Origin: Foliamicus sp965115835
GTDB lineage: Bacteria > Pseudomonadota > Gammaproteobacteria > Steroidobacterales > Foliamicaceae
Assembly (NCBI GenBank): GCA_965115835.1
Contig: OZ220471.1
Location: forward strand, 868,001 to 932,000
Direction: 5' to 3'
DNA length: 64,000 nucleotides
Shown: piece by piece, positions 18,814 through 26,433 of the stretch
Layout: every line of letters begins with the position of its first letter
Position numbering within the stretch: the stretch's first letter is position 1
The notes under the pieces: model-generated
Databases searched by the model: none
What the model was told of the DNA's origin: nothing
What the model saw: only the letters and a program-made list of their open reading frames with translations
Program-made: the position numbers and the translations under genes

Positions 18814-19527
18814 TCAGGCCCACGCCGTCTCTGGCGGCTCAATACAACGCGAACCCTCGTGTGCCGGGTTGTTGACCCACCGGCCGACCGGTCGCAGTGT
18901 CAGCTCAATGTCCGATGCGGATCCCAGCGGGACATCCTGTCCGTCGAGCCAGGGGCCGAACGCTTCGGGCGGCAGGATCGCCGGCATGCGGTGGTGAACC
19001 GGAGCCATCGCCGCGCAGGCCGCTGTTGTCAGGATCGCGCAGGTCTCCAGGGTCTCGCCCGGCGCTGCGGCGGCCACGGACGGCGGCAATGCGGCGCCTT
19101 CTGGAACCCTCCAGCGCTCCCAGAGGCCGGCGAACGCCATCAGGCCGCCGTCCCCCTGCTCTATGAGATACGGCTGCTTGACGCCTCCGCGGTGCGCCCA
19201 CTCGTAGAACCCGTCCGCCGGAATCAGGCAGCGCCGGGCGCGGAACGCCTCGCGGAACATCGGCTTGGTCGCCGCCGTCTCGGCGCGCGCGTTGATCGGA
19301 CGGGGGCCGGCTCGCCCCCGTCCGCCCGCCGGCAGCCGGCTCCACGACGGGATCAGGCCCCAGTGCAGCATCGACAGCCGCCTCTCGCCGCCGCAGGCGC
19401 GCACCGCCGCCACCGCCTGACCGGGGGCCACGTTGTAGCGCGGCGTCAGGTCCACCGCCGGCCCGGCCAGGCCCGCGAAGCGCTGCGCCTGCGCCCGGGA
19501 AAACCGCTGCGTGAACCGCCCGCACAT
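18814..19527 (-). CDS. SRAP domain protein (YedK/HMCES-like), abasic-site DNA-protein crosslinker
   Basis: Start chosen so that Cys is residue 2 (MCGRFTQRFS), since SRAP proteins use this Cys to form a thiazolidine crosslink with abasic sites in single-stranded DNA. Other site residues are visible: PRYNVAPGQ, WGLIPSW, NARAET (79-84), FYEW (107-110) and HHRMP. Length 237 is normal. It is the only minus-strand gene of this block, convergent with the methylase-helicase and divergent from the small gene at 19650. Given the neighbouring SSB genes, protecting single-stranded DNA during transfer or repair is a reasonable inference. Confidence 0.9.
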   Translation of the reverse strand: MCGRFTQRFSRAQAQRFAGLAGPAVDLTPRYNVAPGQAVAAVRACGGERRLSMLHWGLIPSWSRLPAGGRGRAGPRPINARAETAATKPMFREAFRARRCLIPADGFYEWAHRGGVKQPYLIEQGDGGLMAFAGLWERWRVPEGAALPPSVAAAAPGETLETCAILTTAACAAMAPVHHRMPAILPPEAFGPWLDGQDVPLGSASDIELTLRPVGRWVNNPAHEGSRCIEPPETAWA

Positions 19528-19649
19528 GACGGGACAGCTTACCCTTGCGCCCCGGCAATGGCCGCCCCGCCGGTTCTTTGCGCGCCCGCATGGCCGGGGC
19601 GCATCCTGCCACGCGGCTCCCGCCCCACAGCCACGGAGATTTTTACCCC

Positions 19650-19919
19650 ATGACCGCACAGACCCTGCCGGACAACCCCGACTTCTGCTTCTGTCCCGCC
19701 TGGGACATCGAGACCGATATGCAGCAGATCCGCATCGTCATCGAGGGCCTGTCCGGCCACATCCCGACGGCGTTGATCGCGCCCGACCTCGACAACGCGC
19801 TGACCGTCTGCGACCGGCTCAACCGCCGCCTCGGACTCGACCGCGAGGCTTGGACCCGGATGGCCGCCGCCTCCATGCGCGACGCGGACAGCAAGCCCGG
19901 CGGCGAGTCCCGGCATTAA
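19650..19919 (+). CDS. Small conserved-looking protein of unknown function
   Basis: 89 residues, start at 19650 with CCACGGAGATTTTTACCCC upstream, the same ribosome-site style as its neighbours. The product starts MTAQTLPDNPDFCFCPAWDI and has IEGLSGHIPTALIAPDL and LNRRLGLDREAWTRMAA, compatible with a small alpha/beta protein. I do not recognise it. It lies divergent from the SRAP gene, and a 161-bp GC-rich gap without clear features separates it from 20081. Confidence 0.6.
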   Translation: MTAQTLPDNPDFCFCPAWDIETDMQQIRIVIEGLSGHIPTALIAPDLDNALTVCDRLNRRLGLDREAWTRMAAASMRDADSKPGGESRH

Positions 19920-20080
19920 CGAATGGCCGCCAGGGCGCCTCTCCGGGCCGTTTGCGCTTGCTCGCGCGGAGTGCGGGGGCGTCGCGTCTGCCGGAGGCAG
20001 GGGAGAGCCGGGGGCAGGGTGAAGGCTGCGGGAAGAGAGAGAGACCCGCGCCCGCCATCGCCATCCACGGAGACCCTGAC

Positions 20081-20608
20081 ATGACCTCACCGATATACGC
20101 CGGCATCGGTGCCCGCGCCACTCCCGAAGCCGTGCTCGACGATATGACCGTAATCGCCGCCTGGCTCGCGCGCACCGGCTGGCGTCTTGCAAGCGGAGGC
20201 GCCAACGGAGCCGATGCGGCGTTCGCGGCGGGAGCGCCGGCCGGCCAGCGTACGCTTTACCTTCCCTGGGTGGGCTACAACGGACACGCAGGGTCGGATT
20301 GCCGGGCCCCGTCGCCGTCCGAACTGGCCGCATGGATGGCCGTCGCCGCGCCCCTGCATCCCGCCTGGAGTCGCTGTTCCCCAGCCGTGCGCAAGCTCCA
20401 CGCGAGAAACGCCGCCGTTTTGCTTGGTCCCGGACTGGATCGGCCCGTCGACGCGGCGGTGGCCTGGACCCCTGGGGGCGTGGTCACAGGCGGCACCGGC
20501 ATGGCCCTGCGCATCGCGACGGAACACGGCATCCCGGTGCTCAACCTCGGCGTCCTCACGCCACGCGCGGCCTGCGAACGCCTGCGGGCCCTCCGCCGCT
20601 CCGCCTGA
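20081..20608 (+). CDS. SLOG-like Rossmann-fold protein (DprA/LOG-like)
   Basis: 175 residues starting after CACGGAGACCCTGAC. It begins IYAGIGARATPEAVLDDM, has WRLASGGANGADAAFAAG and ends with VAWTPGGVVTGGTGMALRIA and HGIPVLNLG. This pattern of GIGAR, SGGANGAD and TGGTG is that of SLOG-superfamily nucleotide-binding proteins, found in phage and plasmid genomes. The ligand is unknown. It heads the ssb module, 65 bp before the small gene at 20674. Confidence 0.7.
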   Translation: MTSPIYAGIGARATPEAVLDDMTVIAAWLARTGWRLASGGANGADAAFAAGAPAGQRTLYLPWVGYNGHAGSDCRAPSPSELAAWMAVAAPLHPAWSRCSPAVRKLHARNAAVLLGPGLDRPVDAAVAWTPGGVVTGGTGMALRIATEHGIPVLNLGVLTPRAACERLRALRRSA

Positions 20609-20673
20609 TCCCTCGTCCCGCAACGGGGCGGAGCCTTGCGGCGAACCGGGCGAACCCCCGGCAAGTCGCCCGC

Positions 20674-20952
20674 ATGCATCTCTTCGATCCCGATACCGAT
20701 CCCGTCGCTTCAACCGTCTGCGGTCTTCTGGCCGACTTCGGCTTTGATGCCCGAAGCGGGCGCGACGCCCTGACCGACGATCAGACATGTCGCTGCCCGG
20801 ACCGCAAACCGACGCGGGACAAGGAGTTGGAGGAAAGGAGAAGGAAGGGTGAGCGGCAGGGGGCCGGGGAGAGAGATCGCCCCGGTCTCCGGACGCTCGC
20901 AACCCATCGTCACAACAACCAACCAGGAGAACAGTCATGGCATTTGGATTGA
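20674..20952 (+). CDS. Small protein upstream of ssb, copy 1
   Basis: 92 residues beginning MHLFDPDTDPVASTVCGLLADFG, overlapping the ssb start by 16 bases. A shorter relative stands in the same place before the second ssb (43294): both have DPDTD/PDTD, an LLADFG/LLAELG helix, a (D/E)(A/T)L(T/A)DD motif and a CP-D/E-R segment. Conservation of position and motifs across the duplicated modules supports a real gene. The C-terminal 40 residues are charged and overlap the ssb leader, so the functional part may be the first 50 residues. Confidence 0.5.
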   Translation: MHLFDPDTDPVASTVCGLLADFGFDARSGRDALTDDQTCRCPDRKPTRDKELEERRRKGERQGAGERDRPGLRTLATHRHNNQPGEQSWHLD

Positions 20953-21386
20953 ATCGCGTGGAACTCATCGGCCGCCTCGGCGCCGACGTGACCGTCAACC
21001 ACCTCACAAGCGGGGGGCGTGTCGCCAATCTGTCGCTTGCGACCGACGAGTCCTATATCAACAAGCAGACCGGCGAGCGGGTAGACCGCACCGAGTGGCA
21101 CCGCATCGTCACCTTCCAGGACGGGCTGGTCGAGATGCTCGGCAAGCACGCCCGAAAGGGACGGCTGGTGTATGTCGACGGCAAGCTGCAGACGCGACGC
21201 TGGCGCAAGGACGGCGAGGACTCCGACCGGTTCTCGACCGAGATTCTGCTGGCGCCGGGCTGCCGGGTCCAGTTCCTCGACAAGCCGAACGGCAATGGCG
21301 CGGCGATGCCCGACGCCCAGCCCTCGGCTGCCGCTCCGGCCCAGCCGGCCGACGGCGACGGGACGGACGACGAGATCCCGTTCTGA
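20937..21386 (+). CDS. ssb: Single-stranded DNA-binding protein, copy 1
   Basis: 149 residues, start after AACCAGGAGAACAGTC. The OB-fold is complete: LNRVELIGRLGADVTVNH, GGRVANLSLATDES, TEWHRIVTF, GRLVYVDGKLQTRRW and FSTEILLAPGCRVQFL. The C-terminal tail ends DDEIPF, the acidic tip that recruits partner proteins. This is the plasmid-type SSB expected to coat transferred or replicating single strands. A diverged second copy is at 43549. The leader (20821-20936) holds a small hairpin with arms at 20864-20869 and 20880-20885, and a terminator follows. Confidence 0.95.
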   Translation: MAFGLNRVELIGRLGADVTVNHLTSGGRVANLSLATDESYINKQTGERVDRTEWHRIVTFQDGLVEMLGKHARKGRLVYVDGKLQTRRWRKDGEDSDRFSTEILLAPGCRVQFLDKPNGNGAAMPDAQPSAAAPAQPADGDGTDDEIPF

Positions 21387-21409
21387 GGCGAACTGTCCGT
21401 CCTTCCCCC

Positions 21410-21443
21410 GGGGACCGGCGTTTCGGCGTCGGTCCCCCTTTTT
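21410..21443 (+). terminator. Rho-independent terminator after ssb copy 1
   Basis: Eight-pair stem GGGGACCG / CGGTCCCC (21410-21417 with 21430-21437), a 12-nt interior that can pair further, then C and five T. It lies 24 bases after the ssb stop. Confidence 0.75.
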
Positions 21444-21610
21444 GCTGTCCGCTTCGAGTCCCGAACGGGTCGGGCCTCGCGCCTGCGCTCCGCGCAGGGC
21501 GTTCGTCCGCTCACGCCGCCGGGAGTCGGAGGTCGGGCCGGTATCGGGGCGTTCCCCGCAACGAGAGGAGTCTTCATCATGCCGCCACGTCACACCGGGA
21601 GGTCGGCGCT

Positions 21611-22636
21611 GTGAACGCCGCCGCCATCGCCGCCGAACTCGCCCGACGCGCCGAGGCTGTGTGTCGCCGCTATCTGCCCTACGGCCGCCGCCAGGGCCGC
21701 TACTGGGTCGCGGGCGACCTCGACGGCGCCCGAGGGCGCTCGCTCCACGTTCGTCTCGAAGGTCCCGGCATCCCCGGCAAGTGGACCGACGCCGCAACCG
21801 GCGAGCACGGCGACCTGCTCGACCTCGTCCGCTACCGTTCGGGCGCGCCGACGCTGCGCGCGGCGCTCGCCGAGGCCCGCGCCTTCCTCGCCCTGCCGGC
21901 TTCGCCGGCATCGGGCGAGCACGGCGCCTACGACGCCACCGCGGCGGCCCGGCGCCTGTGGCGCCGCTGCCGCGACATCGACGGCACCCACGCCGAACGC
22001 TACCTGCATGCCCGGGGGCTCGCGCGCTGCCGCTTCGCGGCGCTGCGCTTTCATCCTGCACTACGCTACCGCGAGAACGGATCGGTCATCCGCCTTCCGG
22101 CGCTGGTCGCCGCCGTGACCGGCGACGACGGCGCCGTCAGCGGAGTGCAGCGCACCTGGCTCGATCCCCGCTCGCCCGCCAAGGCGGGCGTCGCTGCTCC
22201 GCGCAAGGCGCTCGGACGCATCCACGGGCGCGCCGTGCGGTTCGGAACGCCCGACGCCATGCTGCTGGTCGGCGAAGGCATCGAGACCGTGCTGTCGCTG
22301 GTCACCGCTGTGACCGGGATCACCGCCGCCGCAGCGCTCTCCGCCGGAAGCCTCGGCGCGTTCGCGCCTCCGCCCGGCGTCGCGCGGCTCATCATCGCAC
22401 GCGATAACGACCCCGAGGGCGACCGTGCCGCCGAACGACTCGCGCGGCGCTGCGCACACGCGGGTGTCCAGGCCACCGTCGTCGTTCCCGAAGGCGGCGA
22501 CTTCAACGACGACCTCGTCGCACTCGGTCCCGACACGCTCGCCGCGCGGCTCGGTCCCCTGTTCCGCTTCGAGGGGGATACAGCAGCCCCGGGGGCGGGG
22601 AACCCTGCCCGCCTGCAGAGTCCCGGAGGAGAGTGA
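21611..22636 (+). CDS. Toprim-domain primase-like protein (DUF7146/Toprim)
   Basis: Start GTG at 21611 with CGGGAGG seven bases upstream; no in-frame ATG fits. 341 residues. The N-terminal half (RYLPYGRRQGRYWVAGDLDG, GKWTDAATGEHGDLLDLV, ARRLWRRCRDIDGTHAERYL) matches the primase-like domain of plasmid and ICE Toprim proteins, and the C-terminal half is a Toprim fold with GEGIE at 221-225 and DND at 265-267. A CHC2 zinc finger is not seen. Such proteins are thought to prime or process transferred DNA. It sits between SSB and the DUF2493 gene; the second ssb module lacks it. Confidence 0.85.
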   Translation: MNAAAIAAELARRAEAVCRRYLPYGRRQGRYWVAGDLDGARGRSLHVRLEGPGIPGKWTDAATGEHGDLLDLVRYRSGAPTLRAALAEARAFLALPASPASGEHGAYDATAAARRLWRRCRDIDGTHAERYLHARGLARCRFAALRFHPALRYRENGSVIRLPALVAAVTGDDGAVSGVQRTWLDPRSPAKAGVAAPRKALGRIHGRAVRFGTPDAMLLVGEGIETVLSLVTAVTGITAAAALSAGSLGAFAPPPGVARLIIARDNDPEGDRAAERLARRCAHAGVQATVVVPEGGDFNDDLVALGPDTLAARLGPLFRFEGDTAAPGAGNPARLQSPGGE

Positions 22637-22711
22637 GGCGGGTGGAGGGTGAACGGCGCAGAGAGGAGAGGGAGTTCCCTCGCGCCTCCATCAAGTCAAC
22701 CGGAGAACCCG

Positions 22712-22942
22712 ATGAGCACCATCACTTTCAGGCGCGTCAGCCCACACGAATCCCGAATCTACAACGCCGACGGTCACCATGTCGGCGATGCCTACCGCGA
22801 GGACGACCTCCTCAACCCGGGAACGCACTACTACGTCGTCCACCTCCAGGAGGATTGGCGAGGGCCGAAGCGCGTGCGCGACCGCCGCCGCATCCGCCAG
22901 GTGGCGCAGCAGCTTCTGGACTCCCACCCGTTCTACGGATGA
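22712..22942 (+). CDS. Small conserved protein, module copy 1
   Basis: 76 residues from ATG 22712 after CAACCGGAGAACCCG. It aligns along its full length with the product at 44212: MS.ITF.RVSP.ESRIY.ADG at the start, VGD in the middle and RDR..IR.VA..L...HP at the end. The two leaders also match (GAGAGGAGAGGGAGT). Conservation at protein level in both modules supports expression. Function unknown. Confidence 0.65.
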   Translation: MSTITFRRVSPHESRIYNADGHHVGDAYREDDLLNPGTHYYVVHLQEDWRGPKRVRDRRRIRQVAQQLLDSHPFYG

Positions 22943-23141
22943 CCGGCGGGGAAAACAGGAAGCGCTCCGAATCGGGCGCGGCGGGCGGCCTTCAACCGCA
23001 GACCCCTGTGTGCGTTGCTTCGCGACCGGGCTTTACGTTGCAGGCTCCGCAAGCTCCGGTTTCTGGTGCAATCCCTTGCGCATCCGCTCGCCCGTTCGCT
23101 GCACAACCCGCTTGCGGGAAGAACGCTTTGCAAACCCAAAA

Positions 23142-23282
23142 AGCACCTCCCGACATAGGCCCATTGTGCCACACGTGCTCACTTCGCCAACCCCTCCGGG
23201 GTTCTCCACTGCGTTCCGACCCGCTTGCGCGGGTGGCTTCGTTGCGCGCGCGTGTCCCAACAAACCTATGTCGGGAGGCGCT
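23142..23282 (+). ncRNA. Candidate structured RNA element, copy 1
   Basis: A 141-nt non-coding element between two genes. Outer stem: 23142-23159 with 23265-23282, 17 of 18 positions paired. Inner stem: 23171-23178 with 23248-23255. Two hairpins inside: 23189-23194 with 23198-23203, and 23219-23224 with 23229-23234 around a TTGC loop. The copy at 44514-44654 has the same geometry, with a 105-nt interior in both. The interior differs at only six positions while the outer stem sequence is largely different yet still pairs. It ends 64 bases before the DUF2493 start, so it could be a leader element or a free RNA; strand is taken from the flanking genes. Confidence 0.6.
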
Positions 23283-23346
23283 CTTCCGACGACGCCGGGC
23301 CATCAAGGCTCAACTCAAAACCTCGAACTACCAAGGAGACACAACC

Positions 23347-24267
23347 ATGTTCGATACCGACAACATCCATCAGGCACAATCCCACACTGCAGTCATCTGC
23401 GAAAACGCCGCACTCTACGGCGCAACCCCGGAACGCGACGAGTTCGACCCCCGAAGCGTCTGGGACCGCGACGAAGCGCTCGAAGCCGTCAGCGAAGCGT
23501 TCCGCATCCTGGCACGTGGCGTCGCCCCCGATGGCATGCAGATCGCCGACGAACGCGAGTCCATGCTCTGGGGCTTCGTGAACATGTGGGCCGCGCAGGT
23601 CAGGCGACTCGACCGCAGCATCGACCGCCTCACGCCTGAAATCCGCGACCTGCAGCGCGCCCAGGACGGCACCGAGATCAACGCCCGCGAACTCGAACTG
23701 AAGACCCACCGTGCGCGCAACCTCGGCGACCGACGCGACGCCTTCGAGCAACTGCGCGACTGCGCTGCTGACGCCTACCGCGAGTCCACCGGAGAAACCT
23801 GGCGGCCGCGGCACGGATCGCACACCAGCCAGACCCGTCAACTTACCTCGGCAGCGATCGACGCCCGCGACTTTCTCCGCGCCCGCAAGGAACGCGAGAC
23901 CAACGCGCATCTGCCCGACGGCACCCTGATCGCGATCGCCGGCGGCAAGCAAGTCACCGACATCGATGCCATCTTCCGGCGACTCGACAAGGCGCGAGCG
24001 AAGTATCAGGACATGGTGCTCGTCCACGGTGGCGGCCCCGGGGTGGAGCGCATCGCCGCACAGTGGGCTGAACGGCATGGCGTGCATCAGGTGGTCTGCA
24101 AGCCGGACTGGAACGCTCACGGACGGGCCGCACCGTTTCGACGCAACGACGAACTGCTGAACCTGCTGCCCAAGGGCGTGATCGCATTCCCTGGCAGCGG
24201 CGTTACAGAGAACCTTGTCGACAAGGCCACCCAGCTCGGCATCCCGGTGCAACGCTGCGCGGCGTAA
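23347..24267 (+). CDS. DUF2493 (YAcAr/SLOG-like) protein, copy 1
   Basis: 306 residues, start after CCAAGGAGACACAACC. The N-terminal 190 residues are helical and acidic (ENAALYGATPERDEFDPR, EINARELELKTHRARNLGDRR). The C-terminal part is a DUF2493 Rossmann-like fold: LIAIAGGKQVTD, VLVHGGGPGVERIAA, VCKPDWNAHGRAAPFRRND and LLPKGVIAFPGSG. DUF2493/YAcAr belongs to the SLOG superfamily of nucleotide-binding sensors. The gene is common on conjugative elements, and its ligand is unknown. The copy at 44712 is closely similar. A strong terminator follows. Confidence 0.85.
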   Translation: MFDTDNIHQAQSHTAVICENAALYGATPERDEFDPRSVWDRDEALEAVSEAFRILARGVAPDGMQIADERESMLWGFVNMWAAQVRRLDRSIDRLTPEIRDLQRAQDGTEINARELELKTHRARNLGDRRDAFEQLRDCAADAYRESTGETWRPRHGSHTSQTRQLTSAAIDARDFLRARKERETNAHLPDGTLIAIAGGKQVTDIDAIFRRLDKARAKYQDMVLVHGGGPGVERIAAQWAERHGVHQVVCKPDWNAHGRAAPFRRNDELLNLLPKGVIAFPGSGVTENLVDKATQLGIPVQRCAA

Positions 24268-24280
24268 GCGCCATCCTCAA

Positions 24281-24314
24281 GGGCCGCGTCGCTTCGGCGG
24301 CGTGGCCCTTTTTT
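24281..24314 (+). terminator. Strong Rho-independent terminator after DUF2493 copy 1
   Basis: Twelve-pair stem (two G-T wobbles) GGGCCGCGTCGC / GCGGCGTGGCCC closed by TTCG, followed by six T (24309-24314). It ends the ssb-Toprim-DUF2493 transcript. Confidence 0.9.
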
Positions 24315-24349
24315 CTGTACGCAGTCGGCAGCGCCAACCTGCGTGGCGC

Positions 24350-24885
24350 GTCTGGCTTCGCTTCGCCGCGCACCGACGCCACGGCTCATGCGCGCGCTCC
24401 TGCGGAGCGCTGCCGCATCTCGCTTCGCGTCCGGTTCCGCTTGGCTCGGCTTCGCTTCGCTTGCCCTGACCGGCTACGCCGGTTGCGGGCATCGCTCGTG
24501 ACGACTTCGCCACGCACCGATGCCACGGCTCATGCGCGCGCTCCTGCGGAGCGCTGCCGCATCTCGCTTCGCGTCCGGTTCTGCCCGTGGTTCGGCTTCG
24601 CTTCGCTTACCCTGACCGGCTACGCCGGTTGCGGGCATCACTCGCGTCGGCTTCGCCGCGCGCCGATGCCACGGCTCATGCGCGCGCTCCTGCGGAGCGC
24701 TGCCGCATCTCGCTTCGCGTCCGGTTCTGCCCGTGGTTCGGCTTCGCTTCGCTTACCCTGACCGGCTACGCCGGTTGCGGGCATCACTCGCGTCGGCTTC
24801 GCCGCGCGCCGATGCCACGGCTCGTGCACGCGCTCCTGCGGAGCGCTGCCGCACTTCGCCTCGCATCCGGTTTCGCACAGCGCGA
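24350..24885 (+). repeat. 146-bp tandem repeat array, about 3.5 units
   Basis: Units of 146 bp repeat from about 24350 to 24885, with the last one partial and more diverged. Each full unit holds a perfect 7-bp hairpin GCGCTCC-TGC-GGAGCGC, a second hairpin CCGGC-TAC-GCCGG and the string GATGCCACGGCTC. Reading frames through the array only reflect the repeat. It lies just after the terminator of the DUF2493 gene and before the tandem recombinases. Iterons, a transfer or partition site, or recombination substrate are possible uses; none is shown. Confidence 0.8.
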
Positions 24886-25203
24886 TGCATCCCTGCCCGC
24901 AAGCGTGCATACAACGCCGCCGTCGTCTTCGACGACGCGCCTGACACTTCAGCCTGCAGCTCCATCCGCACCGGCGTCCGCTCAGGCGCCGCGGCGGCTC
25001 CGCCCTGCCAAGTTCGCCGCTGGCGTTTTCCCCCGTCGTGAATGCTCCCAAGCCGGCTCTGTCTCTACGGCGGAGCCGGCTCACCTCCACACCCCACGCA
25101 TCGATGATGCATAGAGCGAGGCCAGGCCGGCCTGCACCGGTCGGGAGTTTTCCTTTATCTGACAGATGGTTAGGCCAGATCCGTTCACTGGCCGCGATCC
25201 CGT
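24886..25203. other. Non-coding gap before the integrases
   Basis: No convincing gene. It contains an 8-bp inverted repeat GCCGGCTC / GAGCCGGC near 25050-25080. The attachment site of the element might be here but no direct repeat was recognised. Confidence 0.4.
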
Positions 25204-26433
25204 GTGCGGGGCGTGTTGTCCGTTCAAAACTGCCGTTTTGTTCCCTCGGGACGGACGGCGCCCGAGGAAACAGACAACGGAGACATACCCATACGCATCC
25301 ACGCCACCATCAATGAGCGGACGGTCCGCCGCACCTTCAAGGAGAAGAAAACCGGACGATACGGACTGACCGTCATCGACAGGGACCTGCCCGCCTTCGG
25401 CTTCACCGTCGCCAGGAACGGGACGAAGACATTCTTCGTCCGGGCCCTGCGACCCGTCGGCGCACCGAAGACCGTCCTCGGCACAGCCGACGATATGACC
25501 GCCGCCGAGGCAAGAGAGAAGGCCATTGCCGCCATCGCCGAAGCCAAGACCGTGCGCGAGAGCGGCCCGCTGTTCGCCGATTTCGCGGCCGACTTCATGC
25601 GCCGTCAGGGACGGCGCTGGAAGCCCTCCACGAGGGCGGGCAACGCCCACCTGATCGACCGCTACCTCGTGCCCTTCTTCGGCACGATGCGCGTCGCGAA
25701 GATCGAGCGCGCCGATGTGCAGCGCTGGTTCGATTCCCTCAGCGGCACCCCCAGCAACGCCAACCGGATCCTGCCGGTGCTGTCGGTGATGATGCGGCAG
25801 GCGGAGCTCTGGGATATTCGCCCGCAGGGCTCCAACCCCTGCCGCAACATGCGGCGTTACAAGACGACGCCGCGCGAGCGGTTCCTGTCGCTGGATGAAC
25901 TCAAGCGCCTCGGCTTCGTGCTCGGCCATGCAGAGGATCGGCAGGCTGCCGCCGCGATCCGCCTGCTGCTGTTCACCGGCGCGCGGTCGTCCGAGATCGT
26001 CGGCCTGCAATGGGACTGGATACGCGACACTCGCGCGGTGTTGCCCGACTCCAAGACTGGACCGAAGGCGATCCAGCTTCCACCGCCTGCACGGGCCGTT
26101 CTGAACAGCCTGCCGCGTGAAGGATCCTTCGTCTTCCCGAACAGGAATAACGACGGCCCGATGGCCGACCTCAGGCTGCGCTGGCGGAAACTGCGCAATC
26201 TCGCCGGGCTGGACGATGTGCGCATCCACGACTGCCGGCACACGTTCGCCTCCCATGCTGTGATGAGCGGACTCGACCTCTACACCGTCGGCCGCCTGCT
26301 TGGCCATGCCGACACCGCCTCCACCGAACGCTACGCCCATCTCGCTGATGAGCATGTCCGCGAGGCGGCCGGGCGCATCTCCAGCATCGTCCACAGCGCT
26401 ATGATCGGCAACGGGAAGGAGAGCGCACGATGA
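25204..26433 (+). CDS. Tyrosine recombinase 1 (phage-type integrase)
   Basis: Frame open from GTG 25204 (409 residues); the true start is uncertain because the best ribosome site (ACGGAGAC at about 25279) is followed by no ATG. An arm-type N-terminal domain (TVRRTFKEKKTGRYGLTV) precedes a core-binding domain and a catalytic domain with Arg in LLFTGARSSEIVGLQW, HDCRHTF (His-x-x-Arg), LLGHADT and the Tyr in STERYAHL. Its stop overlaps the ATG of the second recombinase (ATGA). It carries out site-specific recombination, probably for the resident element. Confidence 0.9.
   Translation: MRGVLSVQNCRFVPSGRTAPEETDNGDIPIRIHATINERTVRRTFKEKKTGRYGLTVIDRDLPAFGFTVARNGTKTFFVRALRPVGAPKTVLGTADDMTAAEAREKAIAAIAEAKTVRESGPLFADFAADFMRRQGRRWKPSTRAGNAHLIDRYLVPFFGTMRVAKIERADVQRWFDSLSGTPSNANRILPVLSVMMRQAELWDIRPQGSNPCRNMRRYKTTPRERFLSLDELKRLGFVLGHAEDRQAAAAIRLLLFTGARSSEIVGLQWDWIRDTRAVLPDSKTGPKAIQLPPPARAVLNSLPREGSFVFPNRNNDGPMADLRLRWRKLRNLAGLDDVRIHDCRHTFASHAVMSGLDLYTVGRLLGHADTASTERYAHLADEHVREAAGRISSIVHSAMIGNGKESAR

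Noticed and set aside
14009..18823. 1604-codon open frame on the minus strand opposite the methylase-helicase
   Set aside because: High GC codon bias keeps the antisense frame open. It has no domain pattern, spans two genes and intergenic DNA, and the plus-strand product has clear motifs.
22992..23306. Minus-strand frames through the RNA element (GHARATKPPAQAGRNAVE...)
   Set aside because: The peptide looks conserved between copies, but substitutions show no codon-position bias, there is no start or ribosome site, and pairing explains the conservation better.
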